A DNA stretch of 42,920 bases from JANWHF01 sp036276235 (GTDB taxonomy: Bacteria > Planctomycetota > Phycisphaerae > Tepidisphaerales > Tepidisphaeraceae). The position numbers and the translations under genes were made by a program. Location of the stretch: assembly GCA_036276235.1 (NCBI GenBank), contig DATBDZ010000321.1:1-42920 (forward strand), given 5' to 3'. Shown here in pieces: positions 21,564 to 29,244 of this stretch; position 1 is the first letter of the stretch, and each line of letters begins with the position of its first letter. The notes below the pieces were generated by a model that was not told the origin of the DNA, did no database searches, and was given only the letters and a program-made list of their open reading frames with translations.

Positions 21564-21668
21564 TCAGTCGATTTCTATCGGAAACCCGCGCGGCGCATCG
21601 CGCCGCCGCAGCGTTGCGACGATCACGCTGGTGAGCAATAGCGCGATGACCATGAAAATCCGGACCAT
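21564..21668 (-). CDS. Very small membrane ORF, 34 aa
   Basis: Reads MVRIFMVIALLLTSVIVATL then RRRDAPRGFPIEID. One membrane helix (about 3-20) plus a basic tail like that of the adjacent 49-aa ORF. Third-position G+C is high as in neighbouring genes. No clear ribosome site, so it may be a real microprotein or a remnant of a duplicated gene. Confidence 0.35.
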   Translation of the reverse strand: MVRIFMVIALLLTSVIVATLRRRDAPRGFPIEID

Positions 21669-22170
21669 AAGCGCGCTGAGACTATCCCACAGTCAGGCGG
21701 GGCGAAAGCCGCGGCTCGCTTGCGCAACTGGTTGCAAGCGCTGCGACAAGGATTGCAAAAGCATGTTAACATAGGAAAGATGTTGCACAATTCGGACCCG
21801 ACCATGTTTACTATAAGTTATGTGTATACATCAACTTAGCGACATCATATGCACGAAAGCGAATGCACCATTTGCACCGTTTTGGGCACTCCGCGAAAGT
21901 CGCTGGAGACGCAGGCCTGACCGCAAGATCTGGTGGACGAAAGTGGTCCTTTCGATGTTACACCCTTCCGTGGTGTAACGCACGCATTGATGACACAAAT
22001 CACTCTATCGTAACCAGTTGCGCGATGAGCAGCGCCCGTGTGACACTGGCGCTGTTGTAACATTTGTAACCATGCTTGCGGCGCTGAGCCAACTAAGGAT
22101 CAAGCATGGCTTAGCCCGTCTTTATTCTGCGGGTTTTGGAGTCCGTGGTTGAAAGTCGATATCGGATGCT
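21669..22170. other. Gene-free, hairpin-rich, lower-GC intergenic region
   Basis: No convincing ORF. Stem-loops are CGAAAG/CTTTCG (21938-21954), GTTACACC/GGTGTAAC (21957-21979) and CCATGCTTG/CAAGCATGG (22070-22109). GTAAC motifs recur near 21976, 22010, 22057 and 22066. An A+T-rich stretch at 21805-21840 contains TATAGT and TATACA on the minus strand and may hold the promoter of the small membrane genes. Confidence 0.5.
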
Positions 22171-22653
22171 TCATCCGCCAGAAATCTGCCGCAGCACAGC
22201 GATCATTTCCGCGGCAGCCTCCGCGGCGCGCTGGCCGGCGTGGCCGTGGGCGCCGCCGATGCGGTCGCGGGCCTGCTGTTCGGTGTTGGTTGTCAGCACG
22301 CCGAAGATGATCGGCAAACTTTGTTCGATGCTGACCTGCTGAATGCCCCGCGCGCATTCGCCGGCGACGTAATCAAAGTGAGGCGTGTCGCCGCGAATGA
22401 CGCATCCCAGGCAAATCACGGCGGCGAAACGTTCGCTTTGCGCGGCAACCTTTGCGGCGATCGGCAATTCAAATGCGCCGGGCACGCGGAAAATTTCGAT
22501 CTGCTTCTGCGATGCGCCCAGCTCAGCGAGTCGGCTCGTGCATCCATTCAAAAGTTCATCGACGATCATCGCGTTAAACCGTGCCGCGATAATCGCGATG
22601 CGGTCATTTTTGGAGATTCTAAATTCGCCCGGAGTCGGCGCTGCTGTGCTCAT
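22171..22653 (-). CDS. ribH: 6,7-dimethyl-8-ribityllumazine synthase
   Basis: 160 aa, the usual length for the family. It joins 5-amino-6-ribitylaminouracil with dihydroxybutanone phosphate, the penultimate step of riboflavin synthesis, in the cytoplasm. Signatures are IAARFNAMIVDELLNG, VPGAFELPIAA and GCVIRGDTPHFDYVAGE. The residues HFDYV form the active-site loop. It stands alone, with no other rib gene in view. No FMN riboswitch was seen upstream, between 22654 and the divergent UbiA gene. Confidence 0.96.
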   Translation of the reverse strand: MSTAAPTPGEFRISKNDRIAIIAARFNAMIVDELLNGCTSRLAELGASQKQIEIFRVPGAFELPIAAKVAAQSERFAAVICLGCVIRGDTPHFDYVAGECARGIQQVSIEQSLPIIFGVLTTNTEQQARDRIGGAHGHAGQRAAEAAAEMIAVLRQISGG

Positions 22654-22738
22654 TTGGCAAAGCTTATGGCGCGAGGCGGGTGGGTGGAAGGGATCGCGGC
22701 TTTACCTTTCCCCTCCCCCACCATAGCTTGCCCATAGA

Positions 22739-23719
22739 ATGCTCAAGGGACTTTCACGCCGACTGCTGGCACTGCTGCAATTGACGCGGATGGCGCTGGT
22801 GTTTACCGCCATCGCCGATGCATATTGCACGGCGTTGTTACGGATGGTTGTTTTTGGCGATAAGGAAGTCCTCGACGCGCGGCGGATGGTGGCAATCGCC
22901 GCCGTTTCCGTCGGGCTCTACGGCTTCGGCATGAGCCTCAACGATATCGCCGATCGCAAGCGCGATCTGCAGATCGCCAGCCATCGCCCGCTCCCCAGCG
23001 GCCGCGTCGGCCTGCTGACGGCACATCTGATCAGCATCCTGCTCGCGGTCGGCGCGCTCACGGGTGCATTGATCTACTCAGAACTGGTGCGCGACTGGAG
23101 CGCGGTCGTGCTGACGGCGTTTACAATTCTCCTGATCTGCTTTTACGATCTGGCGGGCAAATATCTCGTCGGCCTGGGTCTTCTTACGCTTGGCCTGATT
23201 CGATTCACGCACGCGCTAGTGCCGGCGCGGATGCCGGTGGTTTGGCATCCATTGCTGCTGCTGAATCACGTTGCGATTCTGTCGGCGGTGGCCTATCGCT
23301 GGGAAGATAAGCGGCCGCCGCTCACGAGGATTCATTACTGGACGGTGGGCGCGGGTTTGGCGGTGATCGATCTGGCGGTGATCATCATGATACACCAGAA
23401 GCATCGCGCGCAGGGATTGGACGTGCGGCCATCGCTGCTGATTCCATTGGGGGCAGTGCTGGTCTTCGTGGCGCTCGCGTGGTACGTGCGGCGGCGCAGC
23501 CCGACGCCGCGCGAGGCGGGGCAGACGATCATGCTTTACGGTTTGCTCTGGCTGATCGTGTACGACGCCTGCTTTGTCTATATTTATAAGGGCTGGCTCG
23601 CCGCCGCCCTGCTGCTGCTGCTCTTCCCGGCGGCGTATTTCTCGGTGCAATTGATGCGCTGGTGGTCGAAATTGATGACGCTCTCGCAGCGGCCGACGTT
23701 TCAGCGCGTGCAGACGTAG
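22739..23719 (+). CDS. UbiA-family prenyltransferase
   Basis: 326 aa with about nine predicted membrane helices. The first Asp-rich motif is N68-D-I-A-D72-R-K-R-D76, matching NDxxDxxxD, which binds prenyl diphosphate through Mg2+. The second motif region is FYDLAGKYL, a YDxxxK-like variant. Members attach prenyl chains to aromatic or other acceptors, such as quinone head groups or EboC-type substrates. The acceptor is not shown by context: the neighbours are ribH (divergent) and a glycosyltransferase. The family is secure and the pathway open. Confidence 0.88.
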   Translation: MLKGLSRRLLALLQLTRMALVFTAIADAYCTALLRMVVFGDKEVLDARRMVAIAAVSVGLYGFGMSLNDIADRKRDLQIASHRPLPSGRVGLLTAHLISILLAVGALTGALIYSELVRDWSAVVLTAFTILLICFYDLAGKYLVGLGLLTLGLIRFTHALVPARMPVVWHPLLLLNHVAILSAVAYRWEDKRPPLTRIHYWTVGAGLAVIDLAVIIMIHQKHRAQGLDVRPSLLIPLGAVLVFVALAWYVRRRSPTPREAGQTIMLYGLLWLIVYDACFVYIYKGWLAAALLLLLFPAAYFSVQLMRWWSKLMTLSQRPTFQRVQT

Positions 23720-23723
23720 GCTT

Positions 23724-23797
23724 GTAGGGGCGAAGCTTGTCTTCGCCCGGTGCTGTTCGCTACACCGGCCAAGGGCGAACACAAGGTTCGCCCCTAC
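23724..23797. repeat. Inverted repeat, GTAGGGGCGAACC family
   Basis: Arms GTAGGGGCGAAGC and GGTTCGCCCCTAC. The final CTAC (23794-23797) gives the TAG stop of the glycosyltransferase on the minus strand. It sits between two convergent genes. Confidence 0.9.
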
Positions 23798-24750
23798 AAA
23801 AATCGGCGCTCCTCCAGGCTCTCAAGCACGCGCGAGGGCGCTTCAACGCGCGCGACCGCCCGCTTGCGCAACACCTGCCCCGTCCAGATGATCTTCCACG
23901 TCAGCGGCTGCAGAAGGCTCAACATCGCGCGCGGCGAGCGCAGCGTGTTGCCCGTCGCGGCGGCTAAGGAGCCGATCGCCTTTCCGAATGCGCCTTCGCC
24001 GAGCGATCGCTTCGCTGCTTCGACGTGCAGATTGACACGTTCCAGCCGGTTGTAGGCCGGCAATCCCATTCCATGCTGCGCGAGGATCCTTTCGATTTCA
24101 TCGAGCCGGCCAAATCCGCCGGTGGCGGTTTTATTCCCACGCAGCCAGCGAAAGTTCGCCAGCAAGCGCGGCACATACGCGACCTTGAATCGTTTCGCGA
24201 TCTTGAGCCACAGATCGTAATCCATCGCCCAATGCAGCGCCGCGTCGATCCCGCCGACCGCTTCAAATGCGTCGCGCCGAAAAAACGCCGCCGGCTGAAC
24301 GATGAAATCGGTGTAGTGAAAAAGCCGCCGCTGGTTGTACGGCTCAATGTGAACGCACGGTCCGATCAACTTGCCGCGCGCGTCGATGAAATTGGCGTTG
24401 CCGTACACCAGCGCAACATCCGGATTAGCGGCCATGAACTCCATCACCGCCCGAAATGCGCCGGGTGCGTAGGTGTCGTCGGAATTGAGCCAGCCCAGCA
24501 CATCTCCGCCGAGTTTGGCAAAGCCCTTGTTCAGCGCATCGGATTGTCCGCCATCCTTTTGCGAGACCCACTGGATGCGATTGTCGTAGCTGCGGAGGAC
24601 ATCAATGCTGCCATCGGTTGAGCCGCCGTCCATCACGATGTAGCGGAGGCCGGGCCAGTCCTGCGCCAGAACGCTTTCAATCGCCGGGCCGAGGTAGGTC
24701 GCCGTATTGAAAGAAGGGGTGACAATCGAAAGGGATAATTCTGCCGCCAT
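23794..24750 (-). CDS. Family 2 glycosyltransferase
   Basis: 318 aa, start at ATG 24750. GT-A fold: LSIVTPSFNTATYLGPAIES, MDGGSTDGS, DGGQSDALNKG and the metal-binding DxD-like NSDDTY, with the acceptor-site WAMDYDLW. It adds a nucleotide-activated sugar to a glycan at the inner membrane face. Its C-terminal region (about 240-318) is basic and has no membrane helix. The TAG stop belongs to the TAGGGGCGAACC repeat. It lies at the left end of the heptose/surface-glycan cluster, which fits a role in capsule or O-antigen-like glycan synthesis. Confidence 0.9.
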   Translation of the reverse strand: MAAELSLSIVTPSFNTATYLGPAIESVLAQDWPGLRYIVMDGGSTDGSIDVLRSYDNRIQWVSQKDGGQSDALNKGFAKLGGDVLGWLNSDDTYAPGAFRAVMEFMAANPDVALVYGNANFIDARGKLIGPCVHIEPYNQRRLFHYTDFIVQPAAFFRRDAFEAVGGIDAALHWAMDYDLWLKIAKRFKVAYVPRLLANFRWLRGNKTATGGFGRLDEIERILAQHGMGLPAYNRLERVNLHVEAAKRSLGEGAFGKAIGSLAAATGNTLRSPRAMLSLLQPLTWKIIWTGQVLRKRAVARVEAPSRVLESLEERRFL

Positions 24751-25096
24751 CTGAACCAGCGGATGTTAGCGGAAATCGATCGAGCCTTCCAAACCGGCAC
24801 CTACACAAATGAGTTCAGTGCTGAACAATTGTCATGCTGGCCATGCGGCTGCGCCGCACCCGCGAATCATGAAAGACCCCACGGGCACGCTGTCGCGAGC
24901 CCATGCCACCCGATTTCGCGTTAGCTTGATTTTGGGTGGCATGGGCTTGCGACAGCATGCCCGTGACGATCGTAGACAACCGCCACCATTTCCAGAGCAG
25001 GTACTCCGAAGCATCTGGCCCATTCTCGTGAGCCGGCCAGATGCTTCGGAGTACCTCAGCATGACAGGTGGTATCTAACGAAGAAGTGTGAGCCGA
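24751..25096. repeat. Gene-free stretch with two inverted repeats
   Basis: One palindrome has arms 24881-24911 and 24934-24964 (CACGCTGTCGCGAGCCCATG and complement). A second has arms GTACTCCGAAGCATCTGGCC (25001-25020) and its exact complement (25035-25054). Diverged copies of the second occur near 31341-31393 and as a half-site at 38920-38952. No gene is seen. Confidence 0.8.
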
Positions 25097-25837
25097 TTAC
25101 GCCGCTACCCGGCCCCGCACCGGCAGCGAGTACCCCGCGCGGCGGGCATCGTCGTAAAACATCCGCACCGTCTCCAGCGAATACTCGTCCAGATCCTTGC
25201 CAATCAGATCGAGCTTCTTCAGCAGATCGTTCGTGACGGTGATGACCTGACAACCAATCGCATCGGCGTGAAAGATGTTCAGCACCTCGCGCGGGCTGGC
25301 CCAAATCAGACGCTGATTGGCCGCTGGCCGCATGACTTCGACGGCGTCAGTCATGAGCGGCAGCGGATCACGCCCCGTATCCGCGATGCGGCCGGCGAAG
25401 ACTGAAATGAAGCTCGGCACGCTGTTCCCCAGCGCCGCGGAAACCTCGCGCACCTGGGCGAGCGTCATGAGAGCCGTCACATTTTGCTTGACGCCGGCGA
25501 GCGCGAGGCGGCGGATGAGCGGTGTGGCGGCTTGGCCAAGCGTGTTGGTCACGGGAATTTTGACAAAGACATTTTCCCCCCACGAGGCGATCTCGTGAGC
25601 CTGACTTTCCATTTCTGTAAAGTCGTCGGAAAACACCTCAAACGAAACCGGCTTGGCCGTCACCTGCGATAGGACGGCGGCGGCAAAGGCGCGATAGTCG
25701 ACGACGCCGGCCTTCCGCATCAGGGTGGGATTGGTCGTCAGCCCGGAGATGTGCGACTGCGCCGCCATCTGGAGCATCCCCGCCAGATCAGCACCGTCCG
25801 CAAAAATCCGAACGCGAAGGGAATCAAGGACCGACAT
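25097..25837 (-). CDS. Transaldolase-like protein (TalC/Fsa family)
   Basis: 246 aa, between fructose-6-phosphate aldolase (about 220) and classical transaldolase in length. The active-site Schiff-base Lys is K93 in NVFVKIPVTNT. GLTTNPTLM, VNVTALMTLAQV-like and SVFAGRIADTG are family signatures. It could make or use sedoheptulose 7-phosphate, the precursor that GmhA isomerises. Located just downstream of gmhB on the same strand, it fits a supply role for the heptose pathway. Whether it is a true transaldolase or an aldolase cannot be decided here. Confidence 0.85.
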   Translation of the reverse strand: MSVLDSLRVRIFADGADLAGMLQMAAQSHISGLTTNPTLMRKAGVVDYRAFAAAVLSQVTAKPVSFEVFSDDFTEMESQAHEIASWGENVFVKIPVTNTLGQAATPLIRRLALAGVKQNVTALMTLAQVREVSAALGNSVPSFISVFAGRIADTGRDPLPLMTDAVEVMRPAANQRLIWASPREVLNIFHADAIGCQVITVTNDLLKKLDLIGKDLDEYSLETVRMFYDDARRAGYSLPVRGRVAA

Positions 25838-25857
25838 CGGGGCTCCGGATCGGGAAT

Positions 25858-25990
25858 AGTTGCCAGTTGCCAGTTGTCAGTTGCCAGCAAAGACGAGCAA
25901 ATGCATTTCCTTTACTGACAACTGGTAACTGGCAACCGGCAACTTCGCTCTTCTTCACTGACAACTGGCAACTGACAACTGACAACTTAT
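25858..25990. repeat. GTTGCCA-type inverted repeats between transaldolase and gmhB
   Basis: Arms of GTTGCCA/GTTGTCA units at 25860-25887 and complementary units at 25915-25943 and 25957-25986. The second right-hand arm lies within the coding end of gmhB and encodes SCQLSVASCQ. Confidence 0.88.
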
Positions 25991-26614
25991 TAAAGAAGCT
26001 GCCTCTAATAGATCGGCCACTTGCCAGTCGGGTTTAACGTCGGTGCAGCGGCTGTAGGGGCGCTCGATGAGCAATGTTTGGCAACCAGCCCGCTGGCCGG
26101 CGGCGATGTCGCTGGCGCGATCGCCGATCATGAAGCTGGCCGATAATTTCACGTTATGCTCGGCTGCCGCCCGCAGCAGCAGGCCCGGTGCAGGCTTGCG
26201 GCAGTCGCATCGATCGGCGTTGTCGTGATAGCAGGTGTAAATGCCGTCGAGCATGAGGTGATAGCAGAGGGATCGATTGATTTCTTCGACGACTTCCCGC
26301 CGCTGGGTTCCACGGGCTACGTCCGGCTGATTGGTGACAACCAGCAGGAGAAAGCCCAGTTCGCGCAATTGAGCCAAAGCTTCCGGAACGCCGGGGAGGA
26401 TTTCGACCTGATCGAAATTATCAGGTGGATGGGGAACGCCGTCGCGGACGAAGGTGCGAATGAGGACGCCATCGCGGTCGAGGAAGATCGCGCGCTTCTG
26501 ATCAGCGGATGATGTTGCTCGCGCGGGTTTAGCCGGCGTGCTTGCAGGGCGCGACTGGACGCGCCCTGCAAGCAGGGCGGCTAAACGAGGAGAAATGTCG
26601 CGTGTTTTGCTCAT
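25955..26614 (-). CDS. gmhB: D,D-heptose 1,7-bisphosphate phosphatase (HAD-IIIA)
   Basis: 219 aa from ATG 26614, with the first four bases overlapping the gmhA stop (ATGA). HAD motifs: FLDRDGVL with the nucleophile Asp, VVTNQPDVARG, and KPAPGLLL with MIGDRASDI. The Cys/His cluster CYHDNADRCDCRKP fits the zinc site of GmhB. It removes the 7-phosphate from heptose 1,7-bisphosphate, before HddC activates the sugar. Its first 40 residues are an extra Ala/Arg-rich extension. The final SCQLSVASCQ is translation of the repeat arm, so the native C-terminus is near LLEAASLI. Confidence 0.93.
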   Translation of the reverse strand: MSKTRDISPRLAALLAGRVQSRPASTPAKPARATSSADQKRAIFLDRDGVLIRTFVRDGVPHPPDNFDQVEILPGVPEALAQLRELGFLLLVVTNQPDVARGTQRREVVEEINRSLCYHLMLDGIYTCYHDNADRCDCRKPAPGLLLRAAAEHNVKLSASFMIGDRASDIAAGQRAGCQTLLIERPYSRCTDVKPDWQVADLLEAASLISCQLSVASCQ

Positions 26615-27210
26615 GCGGCGGCCGCCTCCCATTTGGTCATCGACACCTTGAGAGCCGGATGCGAAACCAGTAGATGCCAGATCACCGCCTGAAATGCTTC
26701 GGCGTGCGGAGTCACCGTCGCAGGGTTGATCGTCGGGATGATCACGCAGGCATCCGCCACCCGCGCCGTGAAGCCACCATCGCGGCCGACGATGCCAACC
26801 ACTGTCGCGTGAACCTGCTTCGCATATTGCACGGCTCGCACGATATTGGGGCTGATGTTCTTCTCCAGATCACCGCCGCCTACAGAAAGGACGAACACCA
26901 GATCGCGCGCGTTGAGTCGGCTGCCTATGAGCCATTGCGCGAAGACATCTTCCCAACCTTCATCGTTCACGCGAGCCGTCAGCTCGGCGATATTGTCGGT
27001 GGGCGAATAGGCTTCGAAGCCGCAGATTTTGCGGAAATCATTCACGGCATGAGCCGCGTTGGCCGCGCTCCCGCCGACGCCCAGGAAAAAGATGCGTCCG
27101 CCTTGGCGGCGAACCTCCTGTAGTTTGCTGAGGAGGCGATCGATCGCGCCGGTGTCGATCTGCGCCAAGGTTTCCGCGGCTTCCGTTAGATATTGTGTGG
27201 TGAATGACAT
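26611..27210 (-). CDS. gmhA: Phosphoheptose isomerase (SIS domain)
   Basis: 199 aa from ATG 27210; a longer frame to 27303 lies in the GGTGGGTGTACTCGCCCACC repeat and was rejected. The SIS domain (IFFLGVGGSAANAAHAVNDF, then VLSVGGGDLEKNISPNIV) has the family's sugar-phosphate binding loop. GmhA converts sedoheptulose 7-phosphate to D-glycero-D-manno-heptose 7-phosphate. The 4-bp overlap with gmhB suggests coupled translation. The glutamate and histidine expected in the site (HAEAFQAVIWH) are present. Confidence 0.94.
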   Translation of the reverse strand: MSFTTQYLTEAAETLAQIDTGAIDRLLSKLQEVRRQGGRIFFLGVGGSAANAAHAVNDFRKICGFEAYSPTDNIAELTARVNDEGWEDVFAQWLIGSRLNARDLVFVLSVGGGDLEKNISPNIVRAVQYAKQVHATVVGIVGRDGGFTARVADACVIIPTINPATVTPHAEAFQAVIWHLLVSHPALKVSMTKWEAAAA

Positions 27211-27256
27211 GGAAGTTTGATGAGCGAAAGGTGAAACGTGATAGGAGTAGTTACTT

Positions 27257-27328
27257 GTAGGGTGGGTGTACTCGCCCACCACGATCGCCGTATGCCAAGG
27301 CAATGGTGGGCGAGTACACCCACCCTAC
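27257..27328. repeat. Inverted repeat, GTAGGGTGGGTGTACTCGCCCACC family
   Basis: Perfectly complementary 24-bp arms (27257-27280 and 27305-27328), each with an internal palindrome. It lies between hddC and gmhA and may act as an attenuating hairpin. Confidence 0.93.
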
Positions 27329-27343
27329 ACGGCCGTAGGATTT

Positions 27344-28075
27344 TCACGCCGCATTCGGAATCGGGGACTGTACGTCCCGTTCCTGCAAATACCGCCGTGT
27401 TTCGTCGAGCGATTTTGGGGTTCCGATCTCGTAGAAACGCTGGCTGACCTCAAAGCCGATCATCCTTTCTTCCGCAACCAGATCCCGATACAGATCGGCC
27501 AAATCAACCCGCGCGCCGACCTCCAATCGCGTGATCACTTCGCGGCGAAGCAGGTGTACGCCGTAGTCGATGTAGTTCATTTCCGGCGATCGATTCTGCT
27601 TGTCGTAACGCAGCAACTTGCCGTCGCGGAAGATGGCGTTGCTGGTGTCCCATTGGTTGTCGTTGCGGATGAGTGTCATCAGGCCCAGCACATCGCTGGC
27701 GGCGAAATGATCGAAAATCGCGCGGTAGTCGATGTCCATGTATGAGTCGCCGTACATCACCCAGAAGGCGTCGCCGAGCATGGGCGTTGCCCATCGAATC
27801 GCGCCGCCGGTACCGGCGGGCGAATCGCCGTCGTAGCTGTAGCGAATCTCCAAACCGCGCGAAGAGCCGTCGCCGAGGTATTGCTCGATCTGCTCGCCGA
27901 GATGTCCCAGGCAAAGAACAACTTTTCGAATGCCGCTACGGGATAACAGCTCAAGCTGATGATCGATGAAGGGCCGGCCAGCGACATCGACCAGCGCCTT
28001 GGGAATTGCCTGCGTGATCGGCCGCAGGCGGGTGGCCAGGCCGCCGGCGAGGATGGCCGCGGGCACATCCTGCAT
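27344..28075 (-). CDS. hddC: D-glycero-alpha-D-manno-heptose 1-phosphate guanylyltransferase
   Basis: 243 aa from ATG 28075 (MQDVPAAILAGGLATRLRPIT). An upstream TTG frame to 28144 overlaps hddA and is less likely. The nucleotidyltransferase signature LAGGLATRLRP plus the Lys of IPKALVDVAGRP and YGDSYMDID metal site are present. Context (GHMP kinase, GmhA and GmhB) points to HddC, which joins heptose 1-phosphate with GTP. A glucose-1-phosphate transferase would look similar, so the call rests on the neighbours. Confidence 0.88.
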   Translation of the reverse strand: MQDVPAAILAGGLATRLRPITQAIPKALVDVAGRPFIDHQLELLSRSGIRKVVLCLGHLGEQIEQYLGDGSSRGLEIRYSYDGDSPAGTGGAIRWATPMLGDAFWVMYGDSYMDIDYRAIFDHFAASDVLGLMTLIRNDNQWDTSNAIFRDGKLLRYDKQNRSPEMNYIDYGVHLLRREVITRLEVGARVDLADLYRDLVAEERMIGFEVSQRFYEIGTPKSLDETRRYLQERDVQSPIPNAA

Positions 28076-28109
28076 CTGAAATCGGAGATTTGAGCTTTGA
28101 GAGTTCACG

Positions 28110-29090
28110 CTATTGGATGACCGTTTTGGTTCCTTCAAAGTCAAATCGGAATCGAACTTCGCGCAGGCCTTCCTGTGTCATGGCGCGGCGAAGGCGCGTT
28201 TTGTCGGCGGCGTAGAACATCAAAAATCCTCCGCCGCCGGCGCCGATGAGCTTTCCGCCCAGCGCGCCATTTTCGGTGGCGAGCTGATACCAGCGATTGA
28301 TGTCGCTATTGCTCATGTTTCCGCTACGGCGTTTTTTCTGCTCCCAATGAACGTTCATCAGTTCGCCGAATTTCGGCAGGTCGCCGCGCTCCAGCGCCTC
28401 CTGGCACTGGTAGCCAAGCTCCTTCACGAAGTGGAGATTGTCGATCATCTCCTTGTCGCTCTGGCGGCTTTTGCTGTCCTGATCTTTGAGGATGGAAGAA
28501 GCCGCGCGGCTGTAGCCGGTGAAGAACAAGAGCAAATTGTCTTCAAGGTTGTAAAGCGTTTCGGAAGTCACCTTGAGCGGATATGCCTCGACATGGCCAT
28601 TGGGCAGAAACTGAAAGCAGGTCAGCCCGCCATACGCGGCGATGTATTGATCCTGCTTGCCGACGGGCTCGCCGAGCCGCTCGATCTCGATCTGGCACGC
28701 CTGCTCGGCCAGCGCCTGCGGATGCACGATATTTTTGCGATAGGTATGCAGCGCCTTGAGCAGCGCGGTGGTGAAGCTGCCCGATGAGCCCAGCCCCGTG
28801 CCAGCGGGAATATCCGCCATGCTGGTGATCTCAAGATGCGGCTGCTCGATTCCCGCGGCCCGCAACGCCTCGCGGACGATCGGATGCTGCACAGCATCCA
28901 CCGCCTCCACCTGCTCCATCTTCGAATACTTGATGATCAGGCCCGGCTGAAAAGTCTGATGCAGCGTGATGTAAACGTAGCGATCGATCGCGCCCGCGAT
29001 GAGGAATCCGCTGTGCTTGCGAAAGTAGGAAGGCAGATCGGTGCCGCCGCCTCCCAATGAAATGCGCAGCGGACTGCGGGTGATGATCAT
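28110..29090 (-). CDS. hddA: D-glycero-alpha-D-manno-heptose 7-phosphate kinase (GHMP family)
   Basis: 326 aa. The N-terminus IITRSPLRISLGGGGTDLPS and ATP loop PAGTGLGSSGSFTTALL are GHMP-kinase signatures, and the C-terminal GKLIGAGGGGFLMFYA is motif 3. HddA phosphorylates C1 of heptose 7-phosphate with alpha configuration, leading to GDP- rather than ADP-heptose. It is the first gene of the apparent hddA-hddC-gmhA-gmhB-transaldolase group. A fucokinase-like enzyme would share some motifs, but the neighbours support HddA. Confidence 0.92.
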   Translation of the reverse strand: MIITRSPLRISLGGGGTDLPSYFRKHSGFLIAGAIDRYVYITLHQTFQPGLIIKYSKMEQVEAVDAVQHPIVREALRAAGIEQPHLEITSMADIPAGTGLGSSGSFTTALLKALHTYRKNIVHPQALAEQACQIEIERLGEPVGKQDQYIAAYGGLTCFQFLPNGHVEAYPLKVTSETLYNLEDNLLLFFTGYSRAASSILKDQDSKSRQSDKEMIDNLHFVKELGYQCQEALERGDLPKFGELMNVHWEQKKRRSGNMSNSDINRWYQLATENGALGGKLIGAGGGGFLMFYAADKTRLRRAMTQEGLREVRFRFDFEGTKTVIQ

Positions 29091-29190
29091 GCGACTCTCC
29101 GCGTTACTGGCGCGACCAGATTTGTCATCGGAGCGCGCGTCAAGCGCGCTGAAGGATTAGGCAGGTGTTGTGATTATCGGGCGGATGATG

Positions 29191-29244
29191 GCGGGCAGTG
29201 CCCGACCTACGTGAGGCCTGGCGCGTAGGGCGGGCACTGCCCGC
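29191..29244. repeat. Inverted repeat, GTAGGGCGGGCACTGCCCGC family
   Basis: Arms 29191-29210 and 29225-29244, each with GGGCACTGCCC-type internal symmetry. Translates at the end of the oxidoreductase as GGGQCPPYAPGLT and supplies its stop. A better-preserved copy lies at 31270-31324. Confidence 0.9.

Noticed and set aside
21895..21960. Possible c-di-GMP riboswitch
   Set aside because: Some purine-rich motifs look suggestive, but the core consensus is absent and there is no matching downstream gene.
22654..22738. FMN riboswitch upstream of ribH
   Set aside because: The 85-bp gap shared with the divergent gene is too short and lacks the RFN element consensus.
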